In this document: positions 1 to 12,409 of the stretch, piece after piece
How the letters are laid out: each line of letters opens with the position of its first letter
Position numbering within the stretch: position 1 is the stretch's first letter
Origin: Rusavskia elegans
Taxonomy: Eukaryota; Ascomycota; Lecanoromycetes; Teloschistales; Teloschistaceae
Direction of reading: 5' to 3'
Length of the DNA stretch: 64,000 bases
NCBI GenBank assembly: GCA_011316305.1
Contig: SAUG01000050.1
Span: forward strand, 554,510 to 618,509
Translations under genes and position numbers: made by a program
Notes under the pieces: generated by a model
Seen by the model: only the letters and a program-made list of their open reading frames with translations
Database searches by the model: none
Told to the model about the DNA's origin: nothing

Positions 1-410
1 TTCATGATGTGTACTTGTAGTGAGGATCTGAAGGTATGTACAGCCGTTGGAGGAAGAATGCTACCCGTTCATGTCATCTAACATAGGGTGCGGGGGAAGG
101 GCTACAAGGGTCGGCTGGTCTCACCTTGATGTAACCCAGCCAAGATCATGTATGGTCTATTTCGTTGGCGGTCATGTTGAATGTGGACTTCTGCGGTTGT
201 CTATCATGAAAGCAAGGTTGAAACGTTTGGAGTGATGGAGGATCACAAATGCTGGCATTGGGACGTCGTAGATTGAAATTATGTATGAGTAGATTTCCGA
301 ATAATACTGTGACCTAGATATAATTGATTGAAGCTTCCGAATTGAGCTCTGCTCCTTGACGTTCGTTTCCCGTGTTTCGTGCAGATCGTCGTCAACGAGT
401 CTGCCCCACA
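1..410. other. Non-coding 5' flank of the aldehyde dehydrogenase gene
   Basis: No open frame with coding character is seen here. It presumably holds the promoter and 5' UTR of the downstream aldehyde dehydrogenase. I see no repeat or RNA gene. Confidence 0.5.
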
Positions 411-2467
411 ATGGAACTCTCCAGTCCTTTCCTCCCAGAAGACCTCCCATGGCTGGAGATCGCAATCGCCATTATCGGCGTCATATTGACCTATGTTGTC
501 GTCAGATCTACAATACTCCGTGAAGATGACGAAGCCCCAGTCGACTATACAGTACCACTGCCAGAACAATGCAAACTGGGGTGGTCTGGTACGATATTGG
601 AAAATCCGAGCATCAAGGTACGATGAAAGCTCAGGACGTGTCTACCCTTCCCTGTGGACTGCTGGCTGACTTCATCAAGATCCCTCGCTCGAGTGCCATT
701 CAGTGCTACAACCCGGCAACCGGCCAGCTACTCGGCCAGGTCAATCCCGCGACGCCTGATGGCATCGATAGGGCCGTAGCTAGGGCAGCGGACGCACAAA
801 TAGAATGGGGCACGACCACGTTCAGACAAAGGCGGAAGGTTTTAAAGACGATGTTGAAGTACGTGGTGCTGGGGATCGGGGTCTCCTCGAGGAAAGCCAG
901 TTGACGACCCCCGCGTTCTCGCAGGTTCATTCTGGACAATCAAGAAGACATCGCAACGGTAGCATGTCTGGATTCTGGCAAGACCAAGGTCGATGCGATG
1001 CTGGGGGAGATTCTGGTCACCATCGAGAAATTGAAATGGACCATCCAACATGGCGAGAGAGCATTGAGGCCTGAACGACGGCCGACCAATTTCTTGATGA
1101 TGTACAAGCATAACGAAGTACGGTGGGAGCCATTGGGTGTTCTCGCCGCATGTGTGAGCTGGAAGTACGCCATTATCCCTTCCAAGCCTCTGTGGTAGGA
1201 AAACATCAAACTGACATCTACCAACAGCTACCCCTTCCACAACGCCCTTTCCCCTATCATCTCCACTCTTTTCACCGGCTCTGCCATCCTCGTTAAGTCT
1301 TCCGAGCAAACCGCCTTCTCCGCCGTCTACTTCACCTCAATCGCTCGGAACGCCCTCTCCGCCTGTGGCCACTCTCAAAACCTGGTCCAATCCCTCGTCT
1401 GTTGGCCCCAGACGGCCAATCACCTGACTTCTCACCCAGGAATCTCTCACATCACCTTCATCGGCTCCAGACCAGTCGCCCACATCGTCTGCGCCTCCGC
1501 TGCGAAAGCTCTCATACCCGTCTGCGTCGAGCTCGGCGGCAAAGACCCAGCCGTAGTCCTTGACTCCGTCAGCGACTACGACCTGGAGCACAAAGTCGTT
1601 CCAATCCTCATGAAAGGCATCTTCACCTCCTCGGGCCAGAATTGCATCGGTATCGAACGCATCATCGCCTGCCCCCGCTCCTACGACCGCTTAATACCCC
1701 TTCTCGAAAAACAAATCCGTTCACTTCGCCAAGGCTCTTCCATTCCCTCCCAAACCCAAGAAACCATTCACAACAACAAAGCCAATAACATCGACATCGG
1801 CGCCATGATCTCCCCCACCTCCTTCCCCCATCTAACCTCCCTAATACAATCCGCACTCTCCCAAGGCGCAACCCTCCACGCCGGCACCGGAAAACAACAC
1901 ATCCACCCCTCCCACCCACACGGCCACTACTTCTCCCCAACCTTTCTCTCCGCCATCACCCCATCCATGCCCATCGCAAACACCGAACTCTTCGCCCCCA
2001 TCTGCCTCCTCCTGCGCGCCGCCTCCCCTTCACACGCAATAGAAATAGCAAACTCGACCCCTTACGCCCTCGGCGCTTCGGTCTTCGGAAACGCGTCCTC
2101 GGATAAAGAGACTATAGACATGTCCGTGCAGAACATCAAAGCGGGGATGGTCAGCGTCAATGATTTCGGCGCCTATTACGCCGTCGGCCTGCCCTTCGGT
2201 GGCAGAGGCGGAAGCGGCTATGGGCGCTTTGGAGGCCAGGAGGGCTTGAGGGGAATATGTAATTTGAAAAGTGTGTGTAGGGATAGTGGATGGGCGGAGT
2301 GGGTGGGTATGGGGACTAGGATTCCGGGGGTGTTGGATTATGTGCATGGGAGGGAGGTGGAGGGGGGAAGGAAAGTAGCGTTTTTGAAGGGCATGATGCA
2401 GTTGGGGTATGCGGAGGGGGTGAGGAGGAGGGTGAGGGGTTTGTGGGAGATGGTGAGGAGTGCATAA
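411..2467 (+). CDS. MSC7: Msc7-type membrane-anchored aldehyde dehydrogenase
   Basis: NAD(P)-dependent aldehyde dehydrogenase of the fungal Msc7 subfamily, probably ER-anchored, oxidising an unidentified aldehyde. Exons are 411-617, 680-858, 925-1164 and 1228-2467, giving 621 aa; frames close exactly through introns of 62, 66 and 63 bp. One N-terminal membrane segment lies at residues 13-30. The cofactor/catalytic fold follows, with the general-base Glu310 in VELGGKDP and nucleophile Cys348 in SGQNCIG. The C-terminal NDFG and PFGG motifs are present. Length fits Msc7 (about 640 aa in yeast) rather than soluble ALDHs (about 500 aa). The ATG at 411 is chosen because it directly precedes the membrane segment. 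The last exon switches from C-rich to G-rich coding strand near 2.1-2.25 kb. Family assignment is firm; substrate is unknown. Confidence 0.92.
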
Positions 2468-2915
2468 TACGGTGGATGATTGTGTGGTCGATTGATTGTC
2501 GTCATGGCAGATGATGTACATTGTCACAAAAGTCCCCTGTATTCACACATTTACCCCTGCCATCCGAGCAATCGATATAGCGGCTATTGTACGACTTCCA
2601 TTACGATTGATCTGTGATATGACATGACTTGACTTGACCAGCCTGGTAGGGCCGAGGGAAGACGCATTTTAGTAGACGAAGGGATAAAATTATACCATAT
2701 GTCTGCCAGATGGATGATCAACCTGCCTAAAATCGAATATATTGGACCGCCCAAACCGCAAAACTATCCCAGAGGCCACGTAAGAAGCCATCACCATCCA
2801 CTACGGATACATCGCGGCTGCTACTATTATTGATTGATCCATGTCCCTTGACTCCTGATAGAGGTCCAACCCCTGCTCTTTCGCCCCCTCTGCCTGCGAA
2901 CCCTGCACCCTAGAC
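2468..2915. other. Convergent intergenic region
   Basis: Shared 3' region between the aldehyde dehydrogenase and the convergent NAD(P)-binding protein gene. No coding signal or repeat is evident. Confidence 0.5.
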
Positions 2916-3733
2916 TCAATCACCAATCTCCTTATTCTCAACAATCTGCCTCCCACCCCCATCCAAAGCCCTCATAATCATCGCTCCAGCTAACCTATCC
3001 ACCCTCACACTCGGTCCCAACCCCTTCACCAGATCCACGAAATTCTTCTCCTTCGCCAGCACCAGCCCGGGCCTCACAATGCACACCTCAAAGGTATCCC
3101 CATAAGCTCTAGCATGAGCAAGAAGCTCATTCTCAACCTCTCCCTGAAAAACAGCCACAAAGCCAAAATCAACACCCGTCCTTCCAACCCACGCACACAA
3201 TCTCAAAACTTACGCGAAGACGGCGGTAATCCTGCAAGAACCATAACGGCTTCGTCTGATCCCTCTCCGCCGCACTCCCGCTCAGGTACACGAAACGGAA
3301 TTTCGGTTTTTTCTTGGCACTACGCGCAGTTTTGGCGCCTACATTGGTGATTTTCTTGACTGCAGCCATGGTATACTCGAGGCAGATTTCCCGGGCGGTG
3401 TCGTTATCTGGCACCCTGGCTTTGCCTAGACACCTGTATTCTTTTGCTCGTTTGCGTTGCGTTCGTCGGGAAGAGGGAAAAAAAAAAAAAAAAAACGATG
3501 GCAGGTGTAAAGGATGCTTACCAGATACAAGCTTCAGCGGCCTCGAATTCCCGAGCGACGGACTCCGGGTACTCGAGGAAGTTGTCGAGGATGAGGGTTC
3601 TGAGTTTTGGGTTGCTGCGAGAGAGATCACGGCGAGAGAGCGCGACGATGGAGGTGATTGAGGGGCTTTGGAGGCATTGTTCGAGGACTTCACGGCCGAT
3701 GAAGCCTGTTGAGCCTGTGAGGATGACTTTCAT
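2916..3733 (-). CDS. Atypical SDR / NAD(P)-binding Rossmann-fold protein
   Basis: Predicted NAD(P)-dependent oxidoreductase or epimerase-like protein of the extended/atypical short-chain dehydrogenase group. Exons in coding order are 3733-3522, 3433-3214 and 3143-2916, giving 219 aa. The N-terminus is a Rossmann dinucleotide motif, TGSTGFIG at residues 5-12, after a start ATG at 3733. A YLSGSAA segment (around residue 112) and KxRGEVEN, then a VRPGLVL segment, are typical of NAD(P)-binding-domain proteins related to HTATIP2 and to fungal nucleoside-sugar epimerase-like proteins. Intron 1 contains a run of A on the + strand at about 3478-3495, which reads as a polypyrimidine tract before the acceptor. 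No canonical YxxxK pair was identified, so catalysis is uncertain. Substrate is unknown. Confidence 0.8.
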
Positions 3734-4132
3734 TGTATAAATGCTTTTTGTGCAGTCTCGGACTTTCTTCGCGTAAGAGAGTGATGGTAATGAGAAGGTG
3801 GGGTTGGTTATGATATGCAACGATAACGTTGATCTCAGCTGCGAAGGATCAATGACTAAGCAAGAAACCGTTCGAATAGTAATCCGACGAGGTTGAAGTT
3901 AAACGTAGAGATTTTTTCCCAATCAGAAACCATATCTTCAACCTTTCCCTCTATGTATTGCAAAGTCATTCATTGCCTACTAGTAAGGCGCATACTGTTT
4001 AATATACATAGATCATGGTGATTGATGATGGGGAAAGAACGAATGATGGGTTAAGGCTGGTCTAACCTAGTAGAAAGTAGGCTTTCTGAGCATCGATGGC
4101 TGGTATGTTATCTTCTGTTGAGCTCCGTGGAG

Positions 4133-4157
4133 CAACAACAACAACAACAACAACAAC
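4133..4157. repeat. (CAA)n microsatellite
   Basis: About eight uninterrupted CAA units in non-coding sequence. It may be polymorphic in length. Confidence 0.85.
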
Positions 4158-6314
4158 GAAACTTAGGCCAGGGACATGACCGTTGAGATAATGTGTCACC
4201 GACCGTGTCATCACTTGCCATTTGATATCGCATGAAAGCACGCACCACCTTGTGACCTTCCTACCTTCGCAGCTCACACGTGGCACGGCGCGGAGCGGGA
4301 AGCAAACACATGACAGTGATAGCTCACATAGGGGAAAGTTGATCCCTGACGCTCATTGGTACAGAGTGGATGATCTGGACTGATTGCTTGCCATGGTTGG
4401 CGAATTGGTGGCTTGTGAAATCACGCTTGCTATTGCAATCGAACGATGCCAAGGCCGGGGAATTTTCCATTGGACTTCTCCTCATCACAGTGCAGATGGC
4501 GTACATCCGTAGAGAAGGACTTGTGCTGGGACTGATAGAAAAGAGGCATGGTCCTTGGAGCCACAAGTAAGGAGAGGCTTCCTCGGGCAACGTGTTGGGA
4601 GAGGATACGGAACCGAAGGATTCGGAACACTGAAGACCATTGGATTGCTATTAGCTGGTCGAGGAAGACTTTTCCCCCGAGGTTTGCCCCTTTTGCTGGT
4701 TCAGGGCTGCGGTGTGGCTTTCTTTGCTGGCGCGGCTATTGACCGCTCCACGAATTACCAACTGCGGGCAACCGGACCAGACACAGGTACAGTGGGGGGA
4801 TTGTTGGCTGTTGAGACGATACACTACTCGCGTCTCAAAGGATGAGGTCTTGTTCGAAGTCTCTCGTGCGATCTCGGAGGGCTATCCTCCAAACAAGTTG
4901 CTGCAGCGGCAATGTGGATCAAGGACCGGGTGAAGTCTACCGGCCGGGGGTTGAAGAAACCGGAGTTGGGTGCGGTACCTGTGGATCATGGATCGACGGC
5001 CCCCACGCGGCTCATACTAGTCAAGGGATCTTGCCAGGACTCAGGAGGTCCAGGCCGAGATGATCGAGATCCTAGTCTGGTGTGAGATGGCGACACTGTT
5101 GGATGAGGATCTGAGTAGTAGTGCGAGGACTGGCGCTATCAGGAAGATGGTTCTTGAGACGGTCGAGTATTTGACCCATGGGCCCTTGACCCATGGCATT
5201 TGGGGGGTGAGCCATGGTGGCGCTTGAATCCATTGTGAATTGTATCCGGCACGTAGAGCTCTCCAGTCCCCAAGCAACTCGAAACAAGAGTTGTGATATC
5301 TCGTTCCGAAGGGTGCAGGCAACGGGCCAGGTTTTTACAGGAGAATCGTTTGCTGGAACAGGGCAGTTTTGGCGACAAAAATTAAGGCTAGAGTTTTTCC
5401 GCCAATCGGCTCGCTTGATTTGCGCTAAGGGAAGGCGGCAAGACCAATGCAAGGCTAAAAAGACTAACGAGGAAGTGGGGTGCCGCCTTGCATGATCCGG
5501 TAGGGTCGGCTGGCGGCTCTAATGCAGGGCAATAATCTCTTACTGGAACTCAAGTCAAGGACAAGCCCTATCTACTAGCAGCATCAGCAAACAACTTCCA
5601 ATTCGTCTGTCTGTAAGTGAGTGTGCCTTTCGAAGTTGAAAGTACGAGAAGTCTCCTTAGTCATTAAGGGACCTACCTTAGGTAACCAGCATGGTTCGAC
5701 ACACTAACCCGGCAGATTTGACGGAAGTCCTGCTAGTACTGGTAGGTGCCACTACTTCCGTAGATCACATTGATTGCAGACCCTGACCACATCTTTGGGA
5801 GGATCATGCAAGGATAGGACCTAGCGGGAGTTTGTGAACGCCTTGCCATGTGCTCGTCAACTTCTCCTTCAACCACCCCTTGATGCAAGGGACCGACGCT
5901 GCTAGCTCTTTGCCAAGGAGGGTTTTCTTAGTCAAATCATCCTCTGGTCCATTCGCCTTGACACGGCCCATCTAAAGTACCTTCCGCCCCATGTCTTAGC
6001 CTGCGTCTTCTCTTCACCTTGCAGTAAAGAGCCTTCGTAATCCTCCCTGTAATTAACTCGTCTCATTCGTCATCATATCAACCGTTATCAAGTGGCCCAT
6101 TTCCAACCAATTCTCTCCCTTCGACAATCATTCCTTTCGTTTCATTTCTTCCATCGACCGGCTATATCCATTGAACCCATCTTCTATCTTCCACTTCAGC
6201 AATTCCGACCGTATTCTTGCAACTTCGGTCTTCCTAATCGAATAGCGAGTAGGTCTAGCCGGCGGCGGAAGTTCTGACTGCTTGAGCTCTTGCTACGGGC
6301 TCGGGCTCGACAAT

Positions 6315-6375
6315 GTGAGTCCACTGGCAAGACCCAGTATCCATGATTGACTGGTGCTAACGAGCTTGTCATCAG
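6315..6375 (+). other. Predicted 5' UTR intron of the 7TM-RGS gene
   Basis: A strong donor (GTGAGT at 6315) and a GCTAAC branch site 20 bp before a TCATCAG acceptor define a 61-bp intron just upstream of the start codon at 6416. Splicing destroys an ATG overlapping the donor (6313-6315), so the first usable ATG becomes 6416. Confidence 0.6.
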
Positions 6376-6415
6376 TGTGGGATTCCATCGAAGCACCTCC
6401 AGCCCTGCCGCCGTG

Positions 6416-8268
6416 ATGCCTTTCCTTAATCCTGGCGGCCATGATTTCGTCGGAGCCAATCTCGATGGTTGGGGGATCATCCATCTTGTCTTCGCCTTCG
6501 TCTACACCATTGTCCTGTTCGTCCTATGCGGCATCCTGTGGAAACAGCGGGACCACCCCATCATCCGTATGAGGAAGATCCCAATGGCCATCGCTGCCGT
6601 GCTCGTCCTCCACGTCTACGTCATCATCGTGCTCATCGTTTATCCGTTGAATGGCTATTTCCCCTGCAACGCCGAGTTCTGGATCATGTCCATCTACCTG
6701 CCCATAGGCATTGGTCTCTTCCAAGCCCAGAATCAGCAACTGCTCCTCATCAGCCGTGGTCAACAGGTCCTGCTCACCCAGGAAGTCTACAAGCCCCTAC
6801 CGTCGGGCAAGACTCGCTGGCAGTACTATCGGAACAAGTTTTTCCTCTGGTGCAAGAGTTCGAAGGAGCAGGATGCTTTCGAAGGCTTCATCGCGGCAGG
6901 GATGCTGGTTCAGGTATGAGATCGTCATGCGGGCATTGACACGCACTCGTCCATCGACTGACTCTTGCTGTTAGTTCCTTGGTTCACTTCTGATCTATGT
7001 CATCTCTCGCAAATTCAATTCCTATGGAGTCGTCTCACAACCGACCACTCAAGCCCTGTGTCGCCGAGGCTGGGAATGGTGAGTCCTCGACCCACGGTCA
7101 TTGTGAATCATTTGGCGGTGTTCTGACATCGCAATCTAGGGCCCCTTCCATCATCTGGCAAGCGAGCTGGAATTTCATCGCCGGTCCATATCTGCTATGG
7201 AAGATTCGTATGATTCGGGATATCTACAATTGGCGCCTACAAACCACTCTTGCCATTCTTGCAGGCTTACCCGGAACTCCTCTTTGGCTTGCAGCTGTCT
7301 ACTCAGACTCGCTCAACGGGGTGTCCAAATATTGGGCTCCTGCCATGTGGTAAGTTGATTTGGCCGCTTCCCAAACGCCGTTTGGAATGCTGATAATGGT
7401 ATCAAGGTTCCTCCCAGGTCTGATCACGATGCAAATGATCACCATCCTATCCGCCCTCTTCCAAGTATGGCGAAGCAAAAAGCAAGCAAAAGAAGTCCAC
7501 GGCGCCCTCAATGCGTTTGATATCAAGAAGCATAATGGCACCGTTGGACTCAATGCTTCCATCGTCACCACCTCAACCAAGACCAAGGGCTCCGGCAGCA
7601 GCCGCGTCCCCATGAAGGCCATGGAAGACTGCCTCACCAGCAACGGCCTCGAATACAACGCCTTCTACCACTTTTGCACCACCAAAACCTTCAACGGCGA
7701 GAACCTCGTCTTCCTCGACAGAACCATCAAGTTCAAGCTCGAATGGCGCCGCATCTTCAACCTCCTCCACGTCTCCCACAACGTCGCTCGCCTCCGCATG
7801 TACCGCGACGCCGTCGACATCTACGTCACCCTCATCTGGGACAAAACAGCAAAATACCCAATCAACATCCCCTCCAACATCTCCCGCGACCTCAACGCCC
7901 TCTTTCAATCCGCCGCCGCTATCGTCGCCGCCAACCGCCCTTCAAAACCCCGATCAGGCAGCAACGTCACTCCCTGGGACGAGCCCTCGGATCCCTTCGC
8001 CTCCGTCGGCGACCACCCCCTTCGGCCCATGCTCCGGCATTCCCTCGACAAAGGCAGCTCCACCGAACTGATTTCCGAGCTCGGACACAGCTCTAGCGAC
8101 AACAACATATCCCTCGAACCCTCCGATCCCTTATACGATTTCTCCGTGCCTGCGAATTTCGACGATGCCTGCTTCGACGCCGCGTTCGCGAGCATCAAGC
8201 ATATGATGTGGGAGCAACCATATCAAGACTTCATGAAATCGAAACGGAATTCCGCTTCTACTGTCTAG
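6416..8268 (+). CDS. Seven-transmembrane protein with C-terminal RGS domain (GprK/class VI GPCR type)
   Basis: Predicted plasma-membrane receptor that combines a heptahelical domain with a regulator-of-G-protein-signalling domain, so it could sense a ligand and accelerate G-alpha GTP hydrolysis. Exons are 6416-6913, 6975-7078, 7140-7349 and 7407-8268, giving 557 aa. The first 300 or so residues contain about seven hydrophobic helices: for example IIHLVFAFVYTIVLFVLCGI at 18-37, AIAAVLVLHVYVIIVLIVY, and helices split over exons 2-4. Residues about 365-540 look like an RGS fold (LEYNAFYHFC, FLDRTIKF, YVTLIW, ASIKHMMWEQPYQDFM). A Ser/Pro-rich insertion splits the RGS region (about residues 470-520). 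Fungal class VI GPCRs such as Aspergillus GprK have this architecture. The ligand is unknown, and orthology to GprK is inferred from architecture only. Confidence 0.8.
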
Positions 8269-8858
8269 AAACCATACTTCATCATTGAATCCTCTATTCG
8301 GACTTTCCCCCGTCTTCATCCGGCAATGGAAGTCAGTCAGTAATACTTTGTTCGATTAAACTGTTATCATCACGACCGGTGGAAGAAGGTATACTGATAC
8401 CATATCTGTGGCTTTTGGGTTGCTAGCTATACGAGTAAGTGGGGCGTTTGGATGAGCTCTGGCTTGGAAATACTAACAACGAATTGTTCGGTCTGGCTTG
8501 GATGTAGGTGCTTTGGGTTGGTTGGGAGACCCTAACTACCTTAGGATTATGTCTGAATAGCTAGATAGCTTGGAATATCATCATTGGGCTCTAGAATTTG
8601 GATGATCACATATATGCTTTGACTTGAGTTCGAGTGAGAAAAGTCGCTTGCATCCGTGGAGAAGTCTTTGTACGGGACGGTATTGAGGATATGCGATGAA
8701 TATACCGGACGAATTCAACATAGCAACCAAGACCCATTACGCAACCCATAAGATGTGCATCCTAAATAATCTTCAAAATCCGGCCTCCCATCCATTCCAT
8801 ATATACCCATCCCATCATCCCCCTCCACACCGCACAACCCCTTCCCCTTCCCATACCA
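8269..8858. other. Convergent intergenic region
   Basis: Shared 3' region of the 7TM-RGS and SRP receptor genes. No further gene or repeat is seen; the stretch 8770-8858 is C-rich. Confidence 0.5.
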
Positions 8859-10940
8859 TCAACTCATCAATAACCCCACCACATTCCCCACATTCACAGT
8901 CCTCAAATCCCCATAATGCTGCCCCACGCCCAAGAAAACCACCGGGATCCCAGTCGCATGCACCATACTCACAAGCACGCCCACCATCTCCCCCACCGTA
9001 TCACATTTACTGATTATAAACCCATCGAGACCTCTCTTGGCTCCAAATGCCGTGTTGAATGCTCGGGCCTGCATGACGCTATCGGTGCCCACGAGCGCCT
9101 CACCCACCATGAGGATCTTATCCGGGCGCGCCAACTCCGCGAATTTCTCGAGAGAAGACATCAGGCGGGCGTCGTTGTGGCGACGACCGGCGGTGTCGAT
9201 GAGGACGACGTCGAAAGTGTGCTGTTGGGCGTACGCGACGGCGTCACGAGCGATATGTGCGGCGTCTTTGCCGTAGCCCTTTTCGTATAGTTCGACTCTG
9301 CCTAGATTTTCGCGGTCGGAGAGGTCTTTGAGGTTGCGGGCGTGGACACGGAGTTGTTCAACGGCGCCGGAGCGGAAGGTATCGCAGGCGGCGATGAGGA
9401 GGGAGAGGTTATTTTGGAGGAGGAAGAAGGCGAGTTTGGAGAGGGAGGTTGATTTGCCGACGCCGTTGACGCCGACGATGGAGATGGTGTAGGGGCGGTG
9501 TTGGGTTGTGGTGATGGTTGTGATGGAGGTGAGGAGGGAGAGGGAGGTTGTTGGGGTGAGGAGTTTTGTTAGTGAGGAGGAGAGGGAGGTGCGGAGGAGG
9601 GTGTCGATGCCTTGGGAACAGACTGTTAGCTTGGTCGGAGAAGAGGGGGGAAGGAGGAAAGGGGGAGGGAGAATAGAGGGCAGATGTACTTTCAAAGCTT
9701 CCCGTCTTTTTCCCGATGAGTTCACGTTCTACACCCTCGCAAAGACGAACGGCTGCTTCCCGTGCTACGTTCTTCTTGAGGAGAAGGTCTTCCATCCCCT
9801 TCATAGGCTTTTCGAGATCTTGCTTCGTAAGGACCTTGCCCCCAATGACATTACGAAAGAGTCCGCTAATGGCTCCTAAGCTGGAGCCAACAACACCGCT
9901 CGGCTTCGAGGGTTCAGTTTGTTCCCTTTTCTGGTTGGCACTTTGGAGGATTGAGTGGACTTCGTCGTCGAGGTCTTTTAGAATGTACTGGCCTTTGCTG
10001 GTTCTCATGCCGGAAGCTGCCATATCGACGGGCTCGCCCCCCGTAGATGACATGGGTCTCGAATCAGCATCGCTAGTGGCGGAATAGTCAAGTGGAGTGT
10101 CTCCATCTTCATCGACCATGCCATCGGCATCCCATCGCCGCAACTGCTTCCCTTTAGCTTTCCCCACCGATTTCTCCTTGAAGCCATCCACGGCTGATAG
10201 TTTTCCTGAAGCCGCTTTCCTGGCCCTTCTTGACGTCCCCCCTCTTACAGTTTTTGCTGACAGCAAGTGACCATTGAGTGGAGTGCTTGGTCGTGAAGTA
10301 TCCGGAGTCGATGTGGGTGTCGCCTCAGTTGAAGGAGCGGTGCTGGTGGGGCTTTTCCTGCCAGAGAGCAGCCCTGGTATAGGAGGAGGGGACTCTTCTG
10401 ACTCTTGGTCCGGACTGGTCTTTGAATCTGGGTCATTCCGAGTGATCTGCGGCGTTCTTTGGGGAGCCTCGGCCGAACTTTCCAGTTCTTTTACTTGTTG
10501 ATCGAAGTAATCATCGAAATTGCATTCCACCACGGTCGAATGAGGTTTCTTAACCTGGTCGCCGTACAGGTCTACAAAGAGGACCCGGATGTTGTCGAGG
10601 AGTTTGTCGACCCAGGAAAGGTGGAGGAGAGATTGATAGACAGCCTAAGAAGGTGATGAGTGGCTGTACAGAAAGTGTGGTCTCTTGCGGTGGGCATACG
10701 AACGACAAAGATAAGACCTAGGTCTTTCACGCTGGCCCATCGCAGGGTATACTTTTCTCTCTTGTAGGAAGGATGCTGTGAGGCCGAGGTGTCATCGGCA
10801 GCTGCGGAGCTGGGAAGGATCTTCTCTTCGATGAAGATATCTTTGATGAAGCCGTTGATGAGACCAGAGCTGAGGGGCGCATAGCTCTTAGACCACAGGA
10901 CAACGCCTGAGGTCGTCAGGATCTCAAAGCCGTCAAGCAT
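8859..10940 (-). CDS. SRP101: Signal recognition particle receptor subunit alpha
   Basis: GTPase docking protein that receives SRP-ribosome complexes at the ER membrane. Exons in coding order are 10940-10704, 10644-9690 and 9610-8859, giving 647 aa. The N-terminal longin-like domain begins MLDGFEILTTSGVVLWSKSY and continues through LIFVAVYQSLLHLSW. A charged, Pro/Ser-rich linker (about 130-300) contains a basic patch. The SRP54-type NG domain is C-terminal: P-loop GVNGVGKST, DTFRSGAVEQL, G3 DTAGRR and the specificity motif SKCD in place of the usual TKxD. The first donor is an unusual GTTCGT but is the only one that keeps the frame across LIFV-AVYQ. The last exon shows strong C-to-G skew along its coding strand. 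Confidence 0.93.
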
Positions 10941-11167
10941 TGCGAGAGATGGTTTGCTTGAGGTTCATTTACATATTCAGTGCGGCGCAATGACATCCTG
11001 GTCGTAAGGGAGCACGGGCCACCCATTCAATACAAGGCTTCAACTTTTCCCTTTCGAGACAGTTGTCACCAAAGTCACCCAGTCTCTAAACCACTCTGAA
11101 CCATTGCGCTCCCGCCTTTCGATTGTCCAAACTACTTGACAAAACAGCTGCCGACGATATTCGAGAC

Positions 11168-12409
11168 ATGCAGCGCGGCTCATACGCTCCACCACCCGCA
11201 CATTCTCCACCGCTGCACCACCCCGTTCCCCAACATGTGTCCACCGTACCCATGATGCGCTCTCCTCCACCTCCACAATCACAGAGCAACTCGAACTATG
11301 GCTCACCATACAATGGACAGGTCGGCGGAGGAGGAGGTACCTTTGCCCCGGCGTTTGGAGGCTTCATCAACGATCCCACTGCACAGATGGGTTACCAAGT
11401 TGGAAAGACCGCTCTCAATGCAGGACAGGAATACATGGAACAGAATGTATACTCCACTCTCCTACAACTTCCTCGGAGCCTCTGTTTCGTCATTTCGACT
11501 GGATTCGTCTCAATGCTGACCTCCGCCTCCGCCTCCTTTCTAGATAAACCGCTACGTCTCCATCTCAGCTCTAAAACACTACTTCAACGTCTCCACCCCC
11601 TACGTCCTCCGCAAACTCCTCCTCGTCCTCTTCCCCTGGCGACATAAACCCTGGTCCCGCGAGCAACGGCCCTCCCATTCAACCCCCGCCGACGCTTCCA
11701 ACTACTATTTCCTCCCCCCAAGGGACGACATCAACTCCCCAGACATGTACATCCCCGTCATGGCCTTTGTCACCTACATCCTCCTCTCGACCCTCCTAGC
11801 TGGTCTACGAGGCGCATTTCACCCCGAGGTCATGGGACTTACCGCAACGACGGCCTTTGTAGTGGTACTGCTGGAGATCCTGGGGCTGAAGTTTGGGACG
11901 TACGTGTTGAGCATCAGCAATGATAGCCAATTGCTGGATTTGGTGGCATATTCGGGTTACAAATTCGTCGGGGTGATCGTCACACTGGTCATATCAGAGA
12001 TTCTGAACCGGGGCCAGGGCACAGGGGGATGGGCAGGGTGGACTGTGTTTGGATATACATTTATGGCAAATGCTTTCTTCTTGGTACGCTTGACTCTTTC
12101 GTGTTCCCCTTCCCCCTTTGCCTTCCCAATGCCACCTCACTCGTTATAGTTCTAGAAACGTTTACTAACACTACATCCCAGCTCCGTTCCCTCAAATACG
12201 TTCTCCTCCCCGATTCCTCCAACTCCACCCCCGCCGGCAGCGGCATGCACACCGTCGCTCGCTCCCAACGCAACCGTCGTACCCAATTCCTCTTCATCTA
12301 CAGCTACGTCGTCCAATTTGTCTTCATGTGGATTCTATCACGGCAAGATGGTAGCCCAGCACAGATCAAGGCCGCCGCGGGGGCCGCCAAGGGCGTTGTT
12401 GGGGGTTGA
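11168..12409 (+). CDS. YIF1: Yif1 family protein (ER-Golgi transport)
   Basis: Integral membrane partner of Yip1 that works in COPII vesicle traffic between ER and Golgi. Exons are 11168-11446, 11544-12083 and 12182-12409, giving 348 aa. The N-terminus is Pro/Gly-rich and cytosolic. It is followed by the family signature FINDPTAQMGYQVGKTALNAG and, across the first intron, INRYVSISALKHYF. Four to five membrane helices follow (YIPVMAFVTYILLSTLLAGL onward), with the last, FLFIYSYVVQFVFMWIL, near the C-terminus. The first in-frame ATG is 11168; the open frame extends upstream without an ATG. The gene is divergent from the SRP receptor gene, with starts 228 bp apart, so the promoters may be shared. 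Confidence 0.92.

Larger units (their letters stand above)
3734..6415. other. Gene-poor interval with simple repeats and the RGS gene leader
   Basis: No gene could be supported in these 2.7 kb. Open frames at 4.37-5.5 kb on both strands look random and lack recognisable motifs. A (CAA)8 microsatellite lies at 4133-4157. The 11-bp word TTGACCCATGG occurs twice with a 15-bp period (5171 and 5186). The right end is the 5' leader of the 7TM-RGS gene. A diverged gene without database relatives cannot be excluded. Confidence 0.45.

Noticed and set aside
1662..2527. Long minus-strand open frames opposite the aldehyde dehydrogenase
   Set aside because: They are antisense shadows caused by strong strand composition, with low-complexity Arg/Gly or Pro/His products.
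4370..5500. Several overlapping open frames on both strands as a hypothetical gene
   Set aside because: No motif, no consistent splice model and no coding-type composition; most overlap one another in different frames.
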